A program made the position numbers and the translations under genes. Under the pieces are notes generated by a model that was given only the letters and a program-made list of their open reading frames with translations, did no database searches and was not told where the DNA came from. This document shows, piece by piece, positions 41,681-45,482 of a stretch of 45,482 nt of DNA (its first letter is position 1; each line of letters starts with the position of its first letter). Source of the DNA: an uncultured Alphaproteobacteria bacterium (lineage in GTDB: Bacteria > Pseudomonadota > Alphaproteobacteria > RF32 > CAG-239); NCBI GenBank assembly GCA_900540425.1, contig UQFU01000006.1:1-45482 (forward strand). Direction: 5' to 3'.

Positions 41681-43243
41681 TCAGGCGACAGATGCCAGCT
41701 CCTCGAGTTCTTTTTCGATATTAATCCGGGGGAAAAGCGGTGCGCCTTCGCCGACCGTCGTATCAGCCTTGAGGCCGCCGAATTGGTGGATACTCTCCCA
41801 AGAGGTTTCTTCTGCTTCGGCACCGATGCGTTTCCAGATTTCGGGCATAGTCTGCGGCATGAAAGGTTCAAGCATAATACTGCTGATGCGGATGCTTTCC
41901 AGCAGATTATACAAAACCGTAGCCAAGCGTGTTTTCTGGCTCTCGTCTTTGGCTAAGGCCCAGGGCGTTGTTTCGTCAATATATTTGTTGGCGCGCGAAA
42001 TCAGCTCAAAAATATCGGCCAAAGCATCGCTAAAATGTAGGCTGTCCATTTTTTGCTCAACGCTGGCGGGCAGGGAAGCTGCCAATTTGGCTAGTTCTTC
42101 ATCAACAGCAGCGGTTTCGCGTTCGGCCGGCAAGGTGCCGTTGAAATATTTTTTGACCATTGAAACGCTGCGGGAAACCAGATTGCCAAGGTTGTTGGCC
42201 AGGTCGGTGTTGATCCGCTGCAAAAATTGTTCGGCGACAAAGGTGCTGTCGCCGTTGAACGGCATTTCCCGCATGATTTCATAACGCAGGGCATCAACGC
42301 CGTAGCGTTCGCCCAGGACAAACGGGTCGACAACATTGCCGAGCGATTTGCTCATTTTTTTGTCCCCAAAAGTAATCCAGCCGTGGCCGTAAATCTTTTT
42401 GGGCAGGGGTAAGTCCAGAGCCATCAGGATTGCCGGCCAGATCAGGGCATGAAAACGGACAATTTCCTTGGCCATAACATGAACGTCCGCCGGCCAGTAT
42501 TTTTCAAAATCGCTATAAGTATCGTTATGGTAGCCGAGGGCGGAGATGTAGTTTGACAAAGCGTCAATCCAGACATAGACGACATGTTTGTCGTCAAAGC
42601 TGACGGGAACGCCCCATTTGAAACTGGTGCGGGAAACGCAAAGGTCTTCAAGCCCGGCTTTGATAAAGTTGTTGACCATTTCATTAACGCGGGTACGGGG
42701 TTCCAGGAAGCTTGAATTTTCGAGCAGGTTTTGCAGCTTGTCGGAGAAAGCCGAAAGTTTGAAGAAATAGGCCTCTTCTTTTGCTTCTACCACTTCGCGT
42801 CCGCAGTCGGGACATTTGCCGTCCACAAGTTGAGAATCGGTCCAGAAACTTTCACAGGGTTTGCAATATTTGCCGCTGTATTCGCCTTTGTAAATGTAGC
42901 CTTTATCGTACAAGGTTTTGAAGACGTCTTGCACGGTTTTGACATGATAGTCGTCGGTGGTGCGAACAAAACGGTCATAAGAAATGTTGATGTATTTCCA
43001 GAGTTTTTTGAATTCGGCGACCACACGGTCTGTATATTCCTGCGGGGTAAGGCCGGCAGCCTGGGCTTTGTCTTCGATTTTTTGGCCGTGCTCATCGGTT
43101 CCGGTCAGAAACAAGACATCAAAGCCTCTGGCGCGTTTGTAGCGGGCCATGGCATCGCAGGCGACGGTGGTGTAACAATGCCCGATATGCGGGGAGCCGG
43201 AGGGATAGTAAATCGGAGTGGTAATGTAAAACTTTTCTGACAT
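41681..43243 (-). CDS. metG: Methionyl-tRNA synthetase
   Basis: A 520 aa class I synthetase. The HIGH motif is at residues 19-22 (SGSPHIGHCY) and the KMSKS loop reads GDKKMSKSLGNV near residue 298. The zinc insertion is present: CKPCESFW and CPDCGREV (about 125-150) give four cysteines. The C-terminal oligomerisation/tRNA-binding extension of E. coli MetG is missing, as in many alphaproteobacteria. It is monocistronic; a terminator lies downstream. Confidence 0.97.
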   Translation of the reverse strand: MSEKFYITTPIYYPSGSPHIGHCYTTVACDAMARYKRARGFDVLFLTGTDEHGQKIEDKAQAAGLTPQEYTDRVVAEFKKLWKYINISYDRFVRTTDDYHVKTVQDVFKTLYDKGYIYKGEYSGKYCKPCESFWTDSQLVDGKCPDCGREVVEAKEEAYFFKLSAFSDKLQNLLENSSFLEPRTRVNEMVNNFIKAGLEDLCVSRTSFKWGVPVSFDDKHVVYVWIDALSNYISALGYHNDTYSDFEKYWPADVHVMAKEIVRFHALIWPAILMALDLPLPKKIYGHGWITFGDKKMSKSLGNVVDPFVLGERYGVDALRYEIMREMPFNGDSTFVAEQFLQRINTDLANNLGNLVSRSVSMVKKYFNGTLPAERETAAVDEELAKLAASLPASVEQKMDSLHFSDALADIFELISRANKYIDETTPWALAKDESQKTRLATVLYNLLESIRISSIMLEPFMPQTMPEIWKRIGAEAEETSWESIHQFGGLKADTTVGEGAPLFPRINIEKELEELASVA

Positions 43244-43386
43244 GGCATTTCTCTTGTTTGATTTATGATTACATTTGCTTTAGTTTTATTATTATTCTCC
43301 GTTTTTTGCAAGAGAAAAAGCGACAAGAGCTTTTGTCTTGTATTATTTGCAGAAATATGTTACTATAATAAAGGAGGAAATTTGTG

Positions 43387-44940
43387 ATGTTTCGGAAACA
43401 GCCGAAAATTGCCAGCATTGAGCAGGATATAGCGGCGATGTCTAAAGAGACGGGAACGGCGGTGTTTTCGTATGATGAGATTCATCATTCAAAAGTGGAC
43501 AACGAGCTGCATTATGATTATCAAAAAGTTATTGACGGGGTCAGCAAAGCGCAAAACATAACGGCAAACGAAGCCGAGGAAAGGCTGCTTGAGCGTGGGG
43601 TTTTGCGTCCAATGCCAAATGGAGAATATGTGGTCAATGTGGGTGGCGCCACAAGAGATGGCGGCGGGACAAATTATGGCGGCTTGGCGTTTTTTACTTT
43701 TTCAAAGGAAGATGCGCATAGCCAATATCACGAGATGGCTCACTCGTATCAAAAACAAGAAAATTTGTTTGATGAGGACAAGCTTGATAAGATGTATGCG
43801 ATATCCGAAAAAGGATTGGATGAGCGTGATAATAAATCGGATAAGCTTGCGGATAGGAACACTTATAAAAGCTATTTACGAGAAGTACACGCCGATGTTT
43901 TTGCGCAAACGGCGCTGATGCTGCGTGAAAAAAGCACGTTCGGTTTTGCCAAACAAGCGCTTTATGCGCAAAGTCACGGCGAAAGCCGAAATGCAGAAGG
44001 GGTGTTGGCAGGGGTTCTGGATGAAGGTTTGGGCGAGAAAGCGAAATTATATGCCTGCAAACCGGTTATACATGCGGCAATTAAGGAAGTGGCGGCTATT
44101 CGCAAAGCCGGCCAGCGCGCAGATTATTTTAATCCAGATGGAACCTTAAACGCCGAAAAAGTATCGGGGCTTTGTGAAAGGCTTGTGCTGGACAATGCAT
44201 ATTCTCCTCGGACGTATAAGGCGTTTGTTGATTATAATTTTAATGACACTCATGTTTCAGAAGAAAAAGATTGGAAAAAAGGAAGCCTTTGGGCTGTGAC
44301 GAAATTTTTGCCGGCATCGGGTTTTATGGCGCTGAACAATGGCGGAAAGATAATCCGAAAAAAAATGAGTAAGATAAGGCACAATATTTTGCGGCGTAAG
44401 GAAATTTCTTTGTTGAAAAAGATGTCAAAACAACCTCAAAAAAGTGATAATCCCAAAATTCAGGCTGCGAATGATTATACTTGTATTCAGGCAAAAATGC
44501 AGCTGGCAGCGGCAAATTCGGCGTACCGAAACGCTGATGTTATGGTGGCAGGAATGGTGGATTATATGCATAAGAACGAAACCTCATCCGCAGATTTGCA
44601 AGAAATGTCAGACGCTCTCAGGATGCGGGGAAATCAAAAGATTCTTACCGAGATTAATAAAATTGTTCAACAAAATAAAGGTAATCTGCATTTTCAAAAA
44701 ATTATGGATGTTCCGGCAAAATTTACCGAAATGCATGAAAAGACTTCTGATATGTCTGCAAAAGAGAAAAGCGTGTTTTTTCATAATTTGCGTATGGGAA
44801 ATAATATTTCTTTAGGCGAATCAGGCAAAGGTTTGACCGCGGCTCAATCAATGTCAAAAACATTGGCTCAAACAAATTCGCCGCAGCAATTAAATCTGGT
44901 GCGGATGAGAATGGCGAAAGGGGGAAGAGGAGGCGAATGA
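43387..44940 (+). CDS. Putative zincin-like metallopeptidase, family unknown
   Basis: A 517 aa protein with a zinc metallopeptidase-type HEXXH motif: YHEMAHSYQ, HEMAH at residues 115-119, and a possible third ligand Glu166 or His168 in LREVHADVFAQTALML about 47 residues later. This arrangement resembles the polyvalent/ImmA-like or gluzincin peptidase domains seen in mobile elements. The rest (about 180-517) is helical, Lys-rich and unrecognised; a short stretch at 310-320 is weakly hydrophobic. There is no signal peptide. AGGAGG is an excellent ribosome site, 9 nt before the ATG; a GTG one codon earlier is also possible. It is a lone gene between metG and tRNA-Val. Substrate unknown; effector or toxin roles are inference. 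Confidence 0.7.
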   Translation: MFRKQPKIASIEQDIAAMSKETGTAVFSYDEIHHSKVDNELHYDYQKVIDGVSKAQNITANEAEERLLERGVLRPMPNGEYVVNVGGATRDGGGTNYGGLAFFTFSKEDAHSQYHEMAHSYQKQENLFDEDKLDKMYAISEKGLDERDNKSDKLADRNTYKSYLREVHADVFAQTALMLREKSTFGFAKQALYAQSHGESRNAEGVLAGVLDEGLGEKAKLYACKPVIHAAIKEVAAIRKAGQRADYFNPDGTLNAEKVSGLCERLVLDNAYSPRTYKAFVDYNFNDTHVSEEKDWKKGSLWAVTKFLPASGFMALNNGGKIIRKKMSKIRHNILRRKEISLLKKMSKQPQKSDNPKIQAANDYTCIQAKMQLAAANSAYRNADVMVAGMVDYMHKNETSSADLQEMSDALRMRGNQKILTEINKIVQQNKGNLHFQKIMDVPAKFTEMHEKTSDMSAKEKSVFFHNLRMGNNISLGESGKGLTAAQSMSKTLAQTNSPQQLNLVRMRMAKGGRGGE

Positions 44941-44986
44941 ACTCCCTTCCTCGGGAGTTCTCACCTCTCAGCTTTAACACAAAAAA

Positions 44987-45012
44987 ACGACCGTAAAGGT
45001 CGTCTTTTGTTT
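44987..45012. terminator. Bidirectional terminator between zincin gene and tRNA-Val
   Basis: ACGACC pairs with GGTCGT around GTAAA, with an A7 run before and TTTTGTTTT after. An extra hairpin GAACTCCC/GGGAGTTC precedes it right after the zincin stop codon. Confidence 0.85.
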
Positions 45013-45016
45013 TAAT

Positions 45017-45092
45017 TGGTGGGCGCTGAGAGGTTCGAACTCCCGACCCTCTCGGTGTAAACGAGATGCTCTTCCAGCTGAGCTAAGCGCCC
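45017..45092 (-). tRNA. tRNA-Val (UAC)
   Basis: A 76 nt tRNA on the minus strand including encoded CCA, with acceptor GGGCGCT/AGCGCCC and discriminator A. The anticodon loop TTTACAC gives anticodon TAC (valine GUA/GUG). The T-arm GGTTCGAAC (complement strand) is standard. Confidence 0.97.
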
Positions 45093-45110
45093 ATCTTGCT
45101 TACATCGGTT

Positions 45111-45139
45111 TTTATACACTTGCGAAAATAAATAATCAA
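45111..45139 (-). promoter_or_regulatory. tRNA-Val promoter
   Basis: On the minus strand TTGATT (45134-45139) and TATAAA (45111-45116) lie exactly 17 nt apart, and the -10 box ends 18 nt upstream of the mature tRNA. Confidence 0.75.
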
Positions 45140-45205
45140 GAGTTTTTTTTAGTTTTTTTCAAACTTTTTTATTATTGCCGTTTTATTAAGGCGATAGCTT
45201 CTGTT

Positions 45206-45482
45206 TTATGATTTTTCCGTGGCATTTTGGGGGCGGTGTGGAGCCGGCCCTTGTTTGCTGACGAGGTAAATGCCGGCAATGACGGTCAAACCGCCGATAA
45301 TCTGTGACGGATATATTTGTTCTTTTAACACCGCATAAGCTTCTATGCCGCTGAACAAAGGCAGAAGGTAATAGATTATGCTGGTTTGGACGTTGCCGAT
45401 TTTGGACAGCGCCGTGTTCCAGGAAAGATATGCCAGTACAGAATTGAAAATTCCCAGATAACAGATGACGGCAAGATCCTCC
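45206..45482 (-). CDS. EamA/DMT-family transporter, C-terminal part
   Basis: The C-terminal 92 residues of a drug/metabolite transporter (EamA family); the rest lies beyond the right edge. Visible: YLGIFNSVLAYLSWNTALSK, then IYYLLPLFSGIEAYAVLKEQ and IIGGLTVIAGIYLV, three hydrophobic segments arranged as in the second EamA repeat, followed by a polar tail. Substrate is not predictable. It starts upstream of the window on the minus strand and ends 67 nt before the tRNA-Val promoter. Confidence 0.85.
   Translation of the reverse strand, partial: EDLAVICYLGIFNSVLAYLSWNTALSKIGNVQTSIIYYLLPLFSGIEAYAVLKEQIYPSQIIGGLTVIAGIYLVSKQGPAPHRPQNATEKS

Noticed and set aside
43364..43369. TATAAT upstream of the zincin gene
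   Set aside because: A start site would fall within the AGGAGG ribosome site, so a working promoter here is unlikely without leaderless translation.

Overview
The window is a compact, mostly coding chromosomal segment of a Gram-negative bacterium, most likely an alphaproteobacterium. Lon is followed directly by HU, as is common in that class. A lipid A/Kdo set (lpxK, waaA, a DUF374-type acyltransferase), TolB, FabI, RecA, MsrA/MsrB and the GatCAB amidotransferase are all present. Moderate GC, host-type glycan genes (an alpha-1,3-fucosyltransferase family member) and palindromic intergenic repeats suggest an uncultured gut or host-associated lineage. That placement is inference, not something I could search.

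Layout. 1-6.2 kb: nucleoside and envelope housekeeping (truncated deoB, pgeF, a DjlA-like co-chaperone, a B12-binding radical SAM protein, an amidase, a CNNM/CorC-type membrane protein). 6.3-10.8 kb: a small surface-glycan cluster (GT2, GT10) with three unrecognised genes. 10.8-12.7 kb: ruvX and tolB, divergent. 12.7-13.2 kb: palindromic and tandem repeats. 13.2-16.8 kb: a diversity-generating retroelement (DGR). 16.8-27.1 kb: a small lipoprotein, recA, yihY, fabI, an XRE-like regulator with a structured leader, sppA and gatC-gatA-gatB. 27.4-34.8 kb: unknowns, a Nudix hydrolase, a ZIP transporter, tRNA-Ser, a CoaD-like/HD fusion, msrA/msrB, an aldo-keto reductase and a double-CDGSH protein. 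34.8-38.0 kb: a four-gene minus-strand operon fliN - acyltransferase - waaA - lpxK. 38.2-45.5 kb: lon, hup, metG, a HEXXH zincin-like protein, tRNA-Val and a truncated EamA transporter.

The most interesting part is the DGR. An Avd accessory gene and a reverse transcriptase with the DGR-type IGNLSSQ and YVDDF motifs flank about 1.85 kb holding seven tandem, diverged units of about 264-279 bp. Each unit has a hairpin with a GAAA loop followed by an AAC-rich, template-repeat-like core of about 110-120 bp. Every core translates as a WSSSE...YVRCVLA lectin-type variable segment, and the cores differ in length by whole codons. In two units the hairpin arms have changed on both sides while keeping pairing, which argues for a selected RNA structure. 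No target gene with a matching variable repeat lies in the window, so the system looks like a multi-template DGR acting on distant targets.

Secondary points of interest are the CoaD-like/HD fusion, the structured RNA with terminator upstream of the small HTH gene, the zincin-like protein, a PgeF homologue apparently lacking its first zinc-ligand histidine, and a lone fliN coupled to lipid A genes.
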